Shown: positions 1 through 13,600, counted from the first letter of the stretch. The stretch: DNA of 64,000 nucleotides from Hordeum vulgare subsp. vulgare (GCF_904849725.1 NC_058524.1:487885763-487949762); one strand, 5' to 3'. Made by a program: numbers and translations. The notes: a model not told the origin generated them from the sequence alone.

Positions 1-480
1 GGGGCATGAATATAACATTGATTTAAGCCTCCCCCAATCTTGATCTATGCTTTCCCTATCACGAGGCCAAAAGTTATAAATATAATTCCGATCACGATGT
101 ACTAAATGCATAGGATAGAACTTTTGATGAAATTCCAATTTCAACCGATTGTAGTCCCATGATCCAGTATCATCACATAGCCTATGCCATGTCAACGCCT
201 TATCCTTCAAAGATAAAGGAAAGACTTTCTTCTTTACCTCATCCTCGGGCAAACCTGCAAGCTTAAATAAACCACAAACTTCATCTACATAGATCAGATG
301 CAAGTCTGGATGTGAAGATCCATCTCCAGTAAAAGGATTAGCCAACAATTTCTCAAGCATAGCCAAAGGAATTTCATAAAAGATATTTTCAGTAGGTACC
401 TCAGGTTGAGGAAAAACTCCTCGCGCTTCCGTTCGTGGTGAAGATACCCCGAACAAATTCCTCAAAGGAACAGTTTCCAT
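1..480 (-). CDS. Retrotransposon gag polyprotein, N-terminal part (partial)
   Basis: An uninterrupted minus-strand frame starts with ATG at 480-478, about 80 bases after the primer binding site, and stays open for 160 codons to the window edge. The protein begins METVPLRNLFGVSS. From about residue 85 it shows the plant retrotransposon gag pattern: a segment reading PLSLKDKALTWHRLCD, then a W-D-x-N-x-L-x-x-F motif, then KFYPMHLVHRDRNYIYNF. This region normally forms the capsid core that packages element RNA into virus-like particles. The absence of stops or frameshifts over 480 bases contrasts with the gag genes of elements B and D and suggests a younger copy. The C-terminal part and pol are not in the window. 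Confidence 0.8.
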   Translation of the reverse strand, partial: METVPLRNLFGVSSPRTEARGVFPQPEVPTENIFYEIPLAMLEKLLANPFTGDGSSHPDLHLIYVDEVCGLFKLAGLPEDEVKKKVFPLSLKDKALTWHRLCDDTGSWDYNRLKLEFHQKFYPMHLVHRDRNYIYNFWPRDRESIDQDWGRLKSMLYSCP

Positions 481-557
481 AGTGACAAGTGACAATAAAT
501 TTCAGCACACTATATAAATGTTTCCTTACCAAATTCCACTTACCAAAGACGCTTCAC

Positions 558-575
558 TCCCCGGCAACGGCGCCA
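558..575 (-). other. Primer binding site for tRNA-Asp (element A)
   Basis: The plus strand here is identical to the 3' end of plant tRNA-Asp(GTC) including the terminal CCA, so the minus strand is its exact complement. It lies 11 bases inside the LTR end, the expected place for first-strand cDNA priming. The same site with the same 11-base spacing occurs in element D at 26699-26716. Confidence 0.88.
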
Positions 576-586
576 GAAAAGAGTCT

Positions 587-2107
587 TGATGACCCACAAG
601 TATAGGGTATCAATCGTAGTCCTTTCGATAAGTACGAGTGTCGAACCCAACAAGGAGCAGAAGGCTTTGGTAAACAGTTTTCAGCAAGGTAATAACTGCA
701 AGCACTGAAAGTACGGTAACAAGTGATGGTGTAGTGAGGTGAAACGTAGCAAGCGAAAAGTAACAAGTAACAAGTAGTAGCAACGGTGCAGCAAGTGGCC
801 CAATCCCTTTTGTAGCAAACAAGCCTGAACAAAGTCTTATAGGAGGAAAAACGCTTCCGAGGACACACGGGAATTTCTGTCATGCTAGTTTCATCATGTT
901 CATGTGATTCACGTTCGTTACTTTGATAGTTTGATATGTGGGTGGACCGGCGCTTGGGTACTGCCCTTACTTGGACAAGCATCCCACTTATGATTAAACC
1001 CTCTCGCAAGCATCCGCAACTACGAAAGAAGAATTAAGACAACGTCTAACCATAGCATTAAACAAGTGGATCCAAATCAACCCCTTACGAAGCAACGCAT
1101 GGACTGGGGTTTAAGCTTCTGTCACTCTAGCAACCCATCATCTACTTATTACTCCCCAATGCCTTCCTCTAGGCCCAAATATGGTGAAGTTCTATGTAGT
1201 TGACGTTCACATAACACCACTAGAGGAAAACACAACATACAGCATATCAAAATACTGAACGAATACCAAATTCACATGACTATTATCAGCATGACTTATC
1301 CCATGTCCTCGGGAACAAAAGTAACTACTCACAAAGCATAATCATAATCATGATCAGAGGTGTAATGAATAGCATCAAGGATCTGAACATAAACTCTTCC
1401 ACCAAGTAATCCAACTAGCATCAACTACAAAGAGTAATCAACACTACTAGCAACCTTACAAGTACCAATCGGAGTCGCGAGACGGAGATTGGTTACAAGA
1501 GATGAACTAGGGATTGGAGAGGAGATGGTGCTAATGAAGATGTTGATTGATATGACTCCCCTCCGACGAGAGGAGTGTTGGTGATGACGATGGCGATGAT
1601 TTCCCCCTCCGGGAGGGAAGTTTCCCCGGCAGGATCGTCCTGCCGGAGCTCTTGATTAGATCTGCTCAAGTTCCGCCTCGTGGCGGCGGCGAAACCACAA
1701 AAAAGCTCATCCTTGATTTTTTCTAGAACAAAACCCTTCATATAGCAAAAGAGGGGGCAAGTGGGCCTTCAGGGAGCCCACAAGCCCTGTAGCCGCCACT
1801 AGGGGGTGGAGGCTACCAGGCTTGTGGGGCCATGGTAGCTCCCCTCTCGTACTTCTTTCACCCACTATTTTTTATATATTCCCAAAACATTCCACGTTGA
1901 TTTTCATGGCATTTGGAGTTGTGTAGAATAGAGGACTCAGAGTTGCTCCTTTTCCAATCCAGAATTCCAGCTGCCGGTATTCTCCCTCTTCAAATAAACC
2001 TTGCAAAATAAGAGAGAAAAGGCATAAGTATGGTACCACAAGGTAATATAACAGCCCAAAAAGCGATAAATATCAACATGAAAGCATGATGCAAAATGGA
2101 CGTATCA
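587..2107 (-). repeat. 5' LTR of element A
   Basis: A 1521-bp LTR with TG...CA ends (TGATACGTCC at 2107 on the minus strand; TGATGACCCAC at 587 on the plus strand). A TATA box lies at 1871-1878 on the minus strand. Open frames inside it are short and look accidental. A GC-rich stretch with mirrored ACAAGCC/GGCTTGT motifs at about 1770-1830 lies upstream of the TATA side of U3; a similar block is found in the LTRs of element D. Confidence 0.8.
1871..1878 (-). promoter_or_regulatory. TATA box of the element A LTR
   Basis: TATATAAA on the minus strand, about 230 bases into the LTR from its U3 end, in the correct orientation to drive the gag frame at 480-1. Confidence 0.55.
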
Positions 2108-3721
2108 CACTTCAACCTTTCTTTCCAACAAGAGGTGTCTCCAAGTCATCAAAGCATGTACCAGTGCCGCCAACTCAAGATCATGAGTGGGGTAATTCTT
2201 CTCACTTAGATTCAACTACCTCGAGGTATACGCTACCAATTTCTTGTCTTGCATCAACACTGCACCAAGACCTTGAAGAGAGGCATCGCAGAACACTTGA
2301 TAAGGTTTGGAGTCATCAGGAGGAACCAAGACTCGAGTAGAAGTGAGCCTCTCTTTGAGTGTGTCGAAAGCCAACTGACACTCTGGAGACCAGACATACT
2401 TCACACCCTTCTAAAGAAGACTTGAGAGAGGCTTAGCAATCTTGGAGAAATTCTCAACGAATCTTTTACAATAGCTTGCAAGCCCGAGAAAGCTTCGAAG
2501 TTGTTTCACATTTTGTGGAGGCTCCCACTCAACAATGGCGTGCACCTTCGACAGATCAACTTTGATGCCCTCGGCAGAGATGATGTGCCCTAGGTAGACA
2601 ACTTCCTTCAACCAGAACTCACATTTGGAAAACTTGGCATAGAACTTATGCTCTCTTAGCTTATCAAGCACATGCTTGAGATGTTCTTCATGCTCTTCCT
2701 CAGTTTCCGAAAAAACCAGAATATCATCAAAATACAATAAGGCGAATTCATTCTTGAATGGGGAGAAGATATAATTCATCATCCGACAGAAGGTCGGTGG
2801 AGCATTTGCGAGACGGAAAGACATCACTCTATACTCATACGAGCCAAAGCTTGTTCTAAAAGCAGTCTTTGGAATGTCCTCTTCGCGAATGTGAATCTGA
2901 TGATAACCCATCCTGAGATCAAGCTTCGAGAAGATATTAGCCCCTTTCAATTGCTCGAACAACTCATTGATGTTAGGAAGTGGATACTTGTTTTTAATCG
3001 TCTTCTTATTCAATGGGCGGTAATCGACACAGAGTCGTTCCGTACCATCCTTATTATTGACGAAAATAACTCCACAACCCCAAGGAGATGAGCTTGGCCT
3101 GATCAGACCCAGACACTCTTGCTCATCAAGTTGTTTCTTCAGCTCCTTCAGCTCTTCTGGACCCAATTTGTACGGCCGTTTGCACACAGGCTCAGTACCC
3201 GGTTCAAGCTTAATTACGAACTCAACTGCTCGGTGCGGAGGCATTCCTGGCAGTTCTTCCGGAAAAACATCTTCGTATTCGCAGACCACTGGGACTTGCG
3301 AAATTGGAGAGATCTCACCCTTCTTATTCAAGGAAAACAGACGGACCGTGTCATCATGCGCTCCGAAGATAATCACGTCCTCCGAAGAATGAGTTAGCTT
3401 TACTTCTTTAGCTTCACAATCAATAGACGCCTTGTTTATAGCCAACCAATCCATTCCAAGGATCAAATCAATATGAGAGTTGCCAAGGACAATAGGAGAA
3501 GCCAGAAAGGAATAATCACCCATCTTGACAGTGACCTCCGGAACAAACACCTGAGAACTCATCCGCATTCCTGGTGACACAACTTTTAGTGGCTTTGGTA
3601 AAAACTCAGTCACAACATTATTACGAGATGCAAAGGGATATGACATGAAAGTAGGCAATGCATCCGAATCAAATAAAACCTTAGGAGGAATATCATTAAC
3701 GAGGAGATTACCCAAAATCAC
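2108..3721 (-). pseudogene. Gypsy pol: protease, reverse transcriptase, partial RNase H (element B)
   Basis: The minus-strand frame is open from 3721 to 2411, and after one in-frame stop continues through RNase H to the element A junction. An aspartic protease comes first; its active site reads VLFDSDA where the family has D-S/T-G, so the catalytic glycine is lost. LGMDWL follows. Reverse transcriptase shows [10 protein letters not shown], a degraded [13 protein letters not shown] block, and an intact YFDDIL catalytic motif. RNase H begins VFCDASLQGLGAVL. In-frame stops lie at 2411-2413 (between RT and RNase H) and near 2216; the reading then continues NYPTHDLELAALVHAL up to position 2108, where element A cuts it. 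Pol order is protease-RT-RNase H, as in Gypsy elements. Integrase is missing from the window. Confidence 0.88.
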
Positions 3722-4851
3722 GTCTTAGGAGTTCTCTGCTTCAGCTGCATTCACCATATTGACTCTCGCAGACCTGGGGTTGAAATTCACTATAGCATTG
3801 CTTGGAGGCTTCCCTGGAGGAGGAGGCGGAAGACGCAGCTGAGAGGTGCACTTGTTGGCATAGTGACCCTTCTGCCCACACTTGTGACAAGTAACATCTG
3901 CCGGCTGACGGAACTGCGTCTGAGGATTCCCTTGCTTCTGTTGCTGATACCTCTGCTGAAAGCTGGGTTGGGTGGGTGGGAAGAACCATGACCACCTAAT
4001 TGCTTGAATAGCTGAGTATGTCGGGGAGGAGGCGGAGACACCCAGTATTTCTACTGCTTCTGGACCACCTGCGTAGAGGACGACGAACTGGACTCTCTGA
4101 AATGCTTCTTCGAATTCTCCACCCTGAGCAAAGCTGCCTCAGCCCTGAGAGACAACTTATAGAACTTATCAAACTCATCAGGATCGTGCAAGGCGAGGGC
4201 CAGCTGCAAGTCCTCCTTCAGACCACCTCTGAACTGATAGATCTTACTCTTCTGATCTGGAATGTCCTGCAAGGCATATCGGGCCAGCTCGTGCAACTCG
4301 ACGTTGTACTTGTACACGGAGGAACCACCTTGCTTCAAGCGTCTGAACTTCTCACGCATCTCTTCCACAAAGCTAGACGGGATATAGTGGAACCTAAAAT
4401 CTCTGCATAACTCATCCCAAGTGATCAATCTGCCACCCTTGGAGTCCTTCAACTGCTGCCACCAAACTGCTGCCTGCCCCTTGAGCTGAAACGTTGCAAA
4501 CTTGACGAAGTCCTCTGGACGGACATTGCTGCACTCAAAGTGTTTGTTCATGTCCCGAATCCATTCCTTGATGTCAAACGGCTGATCACTCGACGTGAAG
4601 GTCTTCGGCTGGTTTGCCAGGAATTGACTCAGAGATGCAAACTAATTACCACCATGGTTGAAATTGCCCTGCTGCTGATTAGTCCTCTCGTGCAACAGCT
4701 CGATTAACATCTGGGTGCTAGGATTTGTTGCAGCCATCACCGCTTGCCAAGCCTCTGCAGGAGGAGGAGGCAGCGGAGGAGGAGGCGGAGGGGGTGGTGG
4801 CGGCATTTCAGCACCCTCATGACCCGGATTCTGACGAGTTGGTGGAGCCAT
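3722..4851 (-). pseudogene. Gypsy gag with zinc knuckle (element B)
   Basis: The likely start is the MAPPTRQ methionine at 4851, followed by a proline run. After an in-frame stop near 4642 the frame resumes with the gag core at 4551-4051: QLKGQAAVWWQQLKD, FRFHYIPSSFVEEMREKF, RLKQGGSSVYKYNVEL. A stop near 4051 and a frameshift near 3990 precede the nucleocapsid zinc knuckle CHKCGQKGHYANKC (C-x2-C-x4-H-x4-C) at about 3890-3850, which is intact. Another stop separates it from pol. Gag normally forms the particle and binds RNA; with this many lesions the copy cannot. Confidence 0.85.
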
Positions 4852-5903
4852 CCTGAAGACGGACAACACATTAGATCAGAGAATAATATTGAAGGTAAAC
4901 CTGAATCAAAAGGCAGGAATATCTGAACAAGAATATTAGCAATTGCACTCGAACAAAATAGTAAGAATGCTTCCTCAAAGTGAATGTCGACAACATCTGA
5001 TTAAAGACCACTTGCAAACCAAGTATGAGCTAGAACTGCTCGGAACAAACGTATGACAGAGATTCCATCCAAATAAGATCGCACGGGCTTGAATTTATAG
5101 TAGCCATCATGTGCAAGGCAGTGCACACGACTTACGAAGCGTCCCCGAGTCATAGCAAGCTACAAGGACTCTTTAAGACACAATGAGAACCGATGTAAGA
5201 TGACCATGAACAAACGTACCCACTGAATGTCGAATCCCAACCTCACATCATACATCTGCAGGAAGATTTTCCTATAAGTAACTACTTGATATCCCACCTA
5301 TGAATTCCCGAAATATCTGGTCATGCAATCTGGTATACGGATACAAGGAGTAATATTTCACACAATTCCTATACTAACCTGTCCAGTGTATCACATCCGT
5401 CAACACATAACCAGAATCTCGGACCTTCATCTACTACAGACCCTCGTGATCACAACGATACAAAGTGTGGAGATACATCCGGAACTCTCTGCACCAGTAC
5501 TAGGGAAGCCGGAAAACTCTCGTCACAACTAGTATTGAAGCAATTATGAACATCCTCCGTCCTGAGACACTAAGAAATATGAATGATGGCGATGTGCACA
5601 AGAATCCCCTGGAGCTCAACTCCCCGGAAGAAATCAAGTCAGACAGGAGGCACCAAGACAAAACTCCGTCACATCGATATCATATAGGTTTCAAAATGCC
5701 CGCGTGATCCTAAAAAAAATTGAGCGAGAAGAGGAGTAGAATTAAGATTTCCTAAGTCGAGAACCTCACCAAAGCATAGAAGAGGAGAAAAAAGAAACCT
5801 ACTCTCCGATATAACTAAGACTCAAAACATTTTACTAGACTCGACTCGGCCAAGTTCGATCACAGAAAGGCTCCTATGGTCGTAAGGCTCTGATTACCAA
5901 CTT
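4852..5903 (-). other. Leader and primer binding site of element B
   Basis: About 1 kb between LTR and gag with no supported reading frame. At 5887-5899 the minus strand reads TGGTAATCAGAGC, which is the initiator tRNA-Met primer site TGGTATCAGAGC with one extra A. It lies four bases inside the LTR end at 5904. Confidence 0.65.
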
Positions 5904-8778
5904 GTAACGACTCAGATGCGGCCCTTTCCTATTTTGGGGACGATGCCCCAAAAGGGAAAGAGGCGCATCTAAACGTTTCGCAAGCGAGATAATCATAACA
6001 TTACATAACTGAAGAATGACAAGTAGGGCATACACTTGCCATCTGACATAGTATAACATAAGGTTTACAGCCACACAGTTATTCAGAGCAAAGTTTAGTC
6101 CCGCTACGGACAACATGAAACAAGTAAAAGAACTATGGCATCCCGCATGCTGGCCCACGAACACGACCACGACCTCAGCCCTCCGGATAGTTCACGTACA
6201 GTCGATCAGACTCCTCGTCGTACTGACACGTCAGCTAGGTGCCATTAGGATCTCCCGCGTCAGGCGTACCTGTACTTGTTGGGGTTTTGTAGTAAACTGT
6301 GAGCAATCGGATGACCTTGGTATCGAATCTAGTCAAATTATTAGGTGAAGAAGGTTCAGTGTATAGGTTTGCAACAACCTAAGCATATATGGTGGCTAAC
6401 TTACGATGATCAGAGTATTTGATATGGTGGTCTACGCGAGCGGTCGAAGACTAGATGATCACTAAGTGATCCTGAACACCTACTTACGTCAAACATAACC
6501 CCACCATGTTCCCGGTCGAAGAGAGGTCTTCGAAGGAAACAATCATGGTTACGCACACAGTTGGCAGTTTTATGAGAGTTACTTTAAGTTGTCTAGAACC
6601 GGATGTTAACAAATTATCCATGTCTGCCACATAACCGTGGGCACGGCTTTCTGAAAGATTAAACCCTGCAGGGGTGCTCCAACTAGTCCATCACAAACTG
6701 TAACGGGCCGCAAAGTAATCCTCCATCACAAATCTCTTGATCTTGTCGGATTCCTTAGAGGAAACCCTCAACTTTGAGGAGACCCAAAGTTTCATCGGGA
6801 TTCCTATACGCAAGATATATCGCTAAGGTAAGACAAATCTAGCAGGACCTCCCTCGTGTCGACGACCCCGATAAGAGCCGTGTATCTCAGTCTCAGGACA
6901 TGACGGATGGAACTAGCTACGGGAACCAAACCTCAAGTTTCCTTGCGGTGGCCCCGCAGGCCGACCAGTTTGGACTAACACTCATGAGGAGCACTGGCCC
7001 GGGTTGTTGATTAAATCCTCGGGGTAGCTATCCCTATGCACATTATTATTAGGTGGTTAGCAGATTAAAACCAATGTTGGGTCCTGCCGGACAAGCCTTA
7101 ACACTACATGATTTATCAAGGGGGTCCCCATAACAACCCCGAACGTGTTAGGAGCGATCAGTTATGGAATCAAACACCGGTAACCGAAACTAAGGCGGCA
7201 ACAACGGAATAAATCACCCGGCAAAAGGCTAGGCCTTCCGTCATTTACCAAGTATATAGGTGCATTAATTAAATAGCAGTTAAACATAATGATATCAAAA
7301 TACTCATGTTATCACATGAAACAGCTCGCACCTACAACTAGAAAAGCTATCTATTAGAAGTTGAGAAAGCCTACTTAGCCAAACAACATTAGCTAGGAGG
7401 GTAAGGTGTTTGGGTTTCATGGCAATAACAGGAGGCATTATATCAAGTGATAGGCAGCGAGCATGTATCGAAGGAAACATGATTCTAAGCATAACAAAGC
7501 TAGATATGGTATCAAGGTCACGGTCATCTTGTCTGTGAATTCTTCAGCTTGGAACTGCTCTTGATCTTCTGCACGTACTCTCCAGAATACACATACTCGC
7601 TCTCCGATCCCGATGCTACCCAAGATAAAATAACAGCCAATGAACACCAACACAACATGATGCAACAACCAATATGATGCATGAGATGAGTTGATAAACT
7701 TCTGGATAGAACTTCATACTAAGTTATCTTGACATGCATGAGGATGGCATGAACATGTGCATCACGAGAAAACGAAGCAAAAAACATATAAAGAACGTAG
7801 AGAACGGAGCTACGGATCAACTAGAAACTACAAAACAAGATATGGAGATCTACGGTTCAAATCAACCACAAACACACTCCAATGGCACCCTCCTGGTGTT
7901 ACCAGGTTGCCATATGATCAAACAAACAAATATAAGTGGGGTGGTGCATGGAAGCACACCACACCATCAACAATGCCCACACAAGCTTCAAAACAACTAA
8001 AACATGCAATCTGTTTTAACAGCATCATAGCAGTTTGTTCACAACATTTAAAGTACATACAGGCACCCAAATGAGCCAAACAAGATATGAGGCAAAAGCC
8101 ATTCAAAAGCTCTACAAGCTTGTGCAAGAAGTTTATACAAAGGGGACACACATAAGCAGATCTATAGGCACTAACTTGGACAAAAATAACATATTTTGGG
8201 ACTTAGTGAAAATATCATATTTTCACCAGTTGCTTATGCTTTGAAGCATTTTGGCAGCCTCCAAAATGATATTTACATGAAGTGAATGAGCATGAAATTT
8301 AACAGGGAGCTAGACAAACACAAAAGCTAACAAACCTTTGCTTTTTGCATGAGCTGATTCCCAACACATGAGCTTTTGCAACCAAAACAACAAGGGAAGA
8401 AAATAACAGCACATTCTCAGACTTAGTGAAAATCAAAGATTTTCACAAAGCTATCAGTTTCAGCCAAGTGTCAACTTTGACAAGGCACAACAAGTGCATA
8501 CAAACTCCTATGAATGAAACAAAGACCCCATGATGTAGAGGGGTTCATCCACTACTGCCATATCAAGGATTCATCCTCATAGGGCCAACACACCACATAA
8601 TACAAGGCTCTAAACATGGCATCAAGACAGAAAAATGACAGTTTATGAAGTTGCTCTAAAGTGAAATATGATTCCACCAATGGATTCCTGGGATGATTCT
8701 ACCCCCCAAAGCATATATAATACATGGGTACTTGCATGTAACATGTAGGCACAAAGCTAGCTCGGAAAAAAAACATAG
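5904..8778 (-). repeat. LTR of element B, left segment (U5 side)
   Basis: Starts at the LTR edge TGTAACGACTC and continues to the Angela-like insertion at 8779; the last five bases, CATAG, are the target duplication. No convincing coding sequence in 2.9 kb; short frames in several phases look accidental. From about 8000 to 8500 the sequence repeats a motif like ACTTAGTGAAAATCA followed by TTTTCAC, which looks like weak internal repetition. Confidence 0.65.
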
Positions 8779-10594
8779 TGTTGGAAATATGCCCTAGAGG
8801 CAATAATAAATTAGTTATTATTATATTTCTTAGTTCATGATAATCGTTTATTATCCATGCTATAATTTTATTGATTGGAAACACAATACTTGTGTGGATA
8901 CATAGACAAAACACTGTCCCTAGTAAGCCTCTAGTTGACTAGCTCGTTGATCAAAGATGGTCAAGGTTTCCTGGCCATAGGCAAGTGTTGTCACTTGATA
9001 ACGGGATCACATCATTAGGAGAATCATGTGATGGACTAGACCCAAACTAATAGACGTAGCATGTTGATCGTGTCATTTTGTTGCTACTGTTTTCTGCGTG
9101 TCAAGTATTTGTTCCTATGACCATGAGATCATATAACTCACGGACACCGGAGGAATGCTTTGTGTGTATCAAACGTCGCAACGTAACTGGGTGACTATAA
9201 AGATGCTCTACAGGTATCTCCAAAGGTGTTCGTTGAGTTAGTATGGATCGAGACTGGGATTTGTCACTCCGTGTTGACGGAGAGGTATCTCGGGGCCCAC
9301 TTGGCAATACAACATCACACACAAGCCTTGCAAGCAATGTGACTTAGTGTAAGTTACGGGATCTTGTATTACGGAACGAGTAAAGAGACTTGCCGGTAAA
9401 CGAGATTGAAATAGGTATGCGGATACTGACGATCGAATCTCGGGCAAGTAACATACCGAAGGACAAAGGGAATGACATACGGGATTATATGAATCCTTGG
9501 CACTGAGGTTCAAACGATAAGATCTTCGTAGAATATGTAGGATCCAATATGGGCATCCAGGTCCCGCTATTGGATATTGATCGAGGAGTCTCTCGGGTCA
9601 TGTCTACATAGTTCTCGAACCCGCAGGGTCTGCACACTTAAGGTTCGGCGTTGTTTTATGCGTATTTGAGTTATATGGTTGGTTACCGAATGTTGTTCGG
9701 AGTCCCAGATGAGATCACGGACGTCACGAGGGTTTCCAGAATGGTCCGAAAACGAAGATTGATATATAGGATGACCTCATTTCATTACCGGAAGGTTTTC
9801 GGAGTTACCGGGAATGTACTTAGAATGACGAATGGGTTCCGGGAGTTCACCGGGGGGGCCCACCCACCCCGGGGAAGCCCATAGGTGTTTGGGGTGCCGC
9901 ACCAGCCCTTAGTGGGCTGGTGAGACAGCCCAAGAGAGGCCTATGCGCATAGGAAAGAAAATCAAAGAGAAAAGAAAAAAAAAGAGGAGGTGGGAAGGGA
10001 AGGAAGGACTCCCACCCACCAAACCAAGTCCAACTCGGTTTGGGGGGGGAGCCTTCCCCCTTGGACTCAGCCGACCCCCTTGGGGCCCCTTGAGCCCCAA
10101 GGCAAGGTCCCCTCCCTCCCACCTATATATACGGAGGTTTTAGGGCTGATTTGAGACGACTTTTCCACGGCAGCCCGACCACATACCTCCACGGTTTTTC
10201 CTCTAGATCGCGTTTCTGCGGACCTCGGGCGGAGCCCTGCTGAGACAAGGTCATCACCAACCTCCGGAGCGCCGTCACGCTGTCGGAGAACTCTTCTACC
10301 TCTCCGTCTCTCTTGCTGGATCAAGAAGGCCGAGATCATCGTCGAGCTGTACGTGTGCTGAACACGGAGGTGTCGTCCGTTCGGTACTAGATCGTGGGAC
10401 TGATCGCGGGATTGTTCGCGGGGCGGATCGAGGGACGTGAGGACTTTCCACTACATCAACCGCGTTCACTAACGCTTCTGCTGTACGATCTACAAGGGTA
10501 CGTAGATCACTCATCCCCTCTCGTAGATGGACATCACCATGATAGGTCTTCGTGCGCGTAGGAAAAAAAAATTCCCATGCGACGTTCCCCAACA
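8779..10594 (+). repeat. 5' LTR of the Angela-type element
   Basis: A 1816-bp LTR with TG...CA ends. TATATATA at 10124-10131 is the promoter TATA box. G-rich and C-rich runs surround 9850-10110. Frames inside it appear in both LTR copies and are not genes. Confidence 0.93.
10124..10131 (+). promoter_or_regulatory. TATA box of the Angela-type LTR
   Basis: TATATATA within ACCTATATATACGG, oriented toward the element interior. The same box recurs in the 3' LTR at 16463-16470. Confidence 0.6.
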
Positions 10595-10609
10595 GTGGCA
10601 TCATGAGCT
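10595..10609 (+). other. Primer binding site (degraded initiator tRNA-Met type)
   Basis: The sequence directly after the LTR is GTGGCATCATGAGC where BARE/Angela elements have GTGGTATCAGAGC. One substitution and a short insertion weaken the match, which may reduce priming. Confidence 0.65.
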
Positions 10610-13600
10610 AGGTTCATGCGTAGATGTCTTCTCGAGTAGAACACAAAAGTTTTTGTGGGCGGTGATGTGCGTTTTGCTGCCCTCCTTAGTCTTTTCTTGA
10701 TTCCGCGGTATTGTTGTATCGAAGCGGCTCGGACCGACATTACTCGTACGCTTACGAGAGACTGGTTTCATCGCTACGAGTAACTCCGTTGCTCAAAGAT
10801 GACTGGCGGGTGTCAGTTTCTCCAACTTTAGTTGAATCGGATTTGACCGAGGAGGTCCTTGGATGAGTTTAAATAGCAACTCATATATCTCCGTTGTGGT
10901 GTTTGCATAAGTAAGATGCGATCCTACTAGATACCCATGGTCACCACGTAAAACATGCAACAACAAAATTAGAGGACGTCTAACTTGTTTTTGCAGGGTA
11001 TGCTTGTGATGTGATATGGCCAACGATGTGATGTGATATATTGGATGTATGAGATGATCATGTTGTAATAGTTAATATCGACTTGCACGTCGATGGTACG
11101 GCAACCGGCAGGAGCCATAGGGTTGTCTTTAAACTAACGTTTGTGCTTGCAGATGCGTTTACTATTTTGCTAGGATGTAGCTTTAGTAGTAATAGCATGA
11201 GTAGCATGACAACCCCGATGGCGACACGTTGATGGAGATCATGATGATGGAGATCATGGTGTGACGCCGGTGACAAGAAGATCGTGTCGGTGCTTTGGTG
11301 ATGGAGATCAAGAAGCACGTGATGATGGCCATATCATGTCACTTATGAATTGCATGTGATGTTAATCCTTTTATGCACCTTATTTTGCTTAGAACGACGG
11401 TAGCATTATGAGGTGATCCCTCACTAAAATTTCAAGACGAAATTGTGTTCTCCCCGACTGTGCACCGTTCCTACAGTTCGTCGTTTCGAGACACCACGTG
11501 ATGATCGGGTGTGATAGACTCAACGTTCACATACAACGGGTGCAAAACAGTTGCGCACACGGAACACTCGGGTTAAGCTTGACGAGCCTAGCATGTGCAG
11601 ACATGGCCTCGGAACACATGAGACCGAAAGGTCGAGCATGAATCGTATAGTTGATATGATTAGCATAGAGATGCTTACCACTGAAACTATTCTCGACTCA
11701 CGTGATGATCGGACTTGAGATAGTGGATTTGGATCATGTACCACTCAAATGACTAGAGAGATGTACTTTTTGAGTGGGAGTTCTTAAGTAATATGATTAA
11801 TTGAACTAATTGTCATGAACATAGTCTAATGGTCTTTGCGAATTACGATGTAGCTTGCGCTATAGCTCTACTGTTTTTATATGTTCCTAGAGAAAATTTA
11901 GTTGAAAATTGATAGTAGCAAACTTTGCAGACTGAGTCCGTAAAACCGAGGATTGTCCTCATTGCTACGCAGAAGGCTTATGTCCTTAATGCACCACTCG
12001 GTGTGCTGCACCTCGAGCGTCGTCTGTGGATGCTATGAACATCCGACATACACGTTTCTGATGACTACACGATAGTTCAAGTGCAAAATACTTAATGGCT
12101 TAGAAGCAAGGCGCCGAAAACGTTGTAAAACGTCACGGAACATAAGTGATGTTCTAAAGAGATGAAATTGTGATTTCATGCTTGTGCCCTTGTTAAGAGG
12201 TACGAGACCTCCAACAAGATTCTTTGTCCACAAAGTAAAGGAGAAAAGCTCAATCGTTAAGCGTGTGCTCAGATTGTCTGAGTACGACAATCACTTAAAT
12301 CAAGTGGGAGTTAATCTTCCAGATGAGATTGTGATGGTTCTCCAAAGTCACTGCCACCAAGCTTTGAGAGCTTCGTGATGAGCTATAACATATCAAGGAT
12401 AGATACAATGATCCTTGAGCGATTCGCGATGTTTGACACTGCGAAAGTAGAAATCAAGAAGGAGCATCAATAGTTGATGGTTTGTAAAACCACTAAGTTT
12501 CCAGAAAGGCAAGGGCTAGAAGGGATACTTCGTGAAACGGCAAAACAGTTGCTGCACTAATGAAGAGACCCAAGATTAAACCCAAACCCGAGACTAAGTG
12601 CTTCTGTAATGAGGGGAACAGTCACTGAGGCGGAGCAACTCTAGATACTTGGTAGATAAGAAGGCTGGCAAAAGTCGAAAGAAGTGTATTTGATATACAT
12701 GATGTTGATGTGTACTTTACTAGTACTCCTAGTAGCATGAGGGTATTGGATACCGGTTCGGTTGCTAAGTGATTAGTAACACGAAATGAAAGCTACGGCA
12801 TAAACGGAGACTAGCTAAAAGCGAGGTGACGATACGTGTTGGAAGTGTTTCCAAGGTTGATATGATCAAACGCCGCACGCTCCCTCTACCATCGGGATTG
12901 GTGTTAAACCTAAATAATTGTTATTTGGTTCTTGCGTTAAGCATGAACATGATTGGATCATGTTTATTGCAATACGATTATTCATTTAAGGAGAATAATG
13001 GTTACTCTATTTTCTTGAATATTCACCTTCAATGGTTTATTGAATCTCGATCGTAGTGTTACACATGTTCATGATATTGGTGCCAAAAGATACGAGTTAA
13101 TGATGATAGTACCACTTACTTGTGGCACTGCCGCTTGAGTCATGTTAGTATAAATTGCATGAAGAGGCTCCATGCTGATGGATCTTTGTACTCACCTGAT
13201 TTCGAATCACTAGTGACATGCAAATCATACCACATGAGCAAGACCTTGTTTTCATTGAGATGAAATAAGATAGTAACTTGTTGGAAGTGATACATTTTGA
13301 TGTATGCAGTCCAATGGGTGCTGAGGCACGCAGTGGATATCATTATGTTCTTACTTCACTGACGATTTGAGTAGATACAGGAGTATTTACTTAATGAATC
13401 ACAAGTCTGAAATGTTGAAAAGTTCAATTCCGTTTCAGAGTGAAGTTCGTCGTAACAAGAGGATAAACTGTCTACGATATGATCATGGAAATGAATATCT
13501 GAGTTACGAGTTTTGGTACGCAGTTAAGACAATGTGGAAATTGTTTCGCAGTTCATGCCACCTGGAACATCATAGTGTGATGATGTGTCTGAACGTCATA

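Larger units (their letters stand above)
1..2107 (-). mobile_element. Gypsy-type LTR retrotransposon A (5' part, runs off the left edge)
   Basis: Read on the minus strand this is an LTR (2107 to 587), then a tRNA-Asp primer binding site, then an open gag frame that continues past position 1. The LTR starts TGATACGTCC and its other end reads TGATGACCCAC on the plus strand, so both ends have TG...CA. It sits inside the RNase H coding sequence of element B, so it is the younger insertion. The expected 5-bp target duplication on this side is CACTT at 2108-2112; its partner is outside the window. LTR ends and primer site resemble those of element D, so the two belong to related families. The superfamily is inferred from the tRNA-Asp primer and gag type, because no pol is visible. 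Confidence 0.85.

Noticed and set aside
9847..10740. Several open frames of 60-100 codons on both strands in the Angela-type LTR
   Set aside because: They recur almost unchanged in the 3' LTR, overlap on opposite strands and have no domain; they are translations of LTR sequence.
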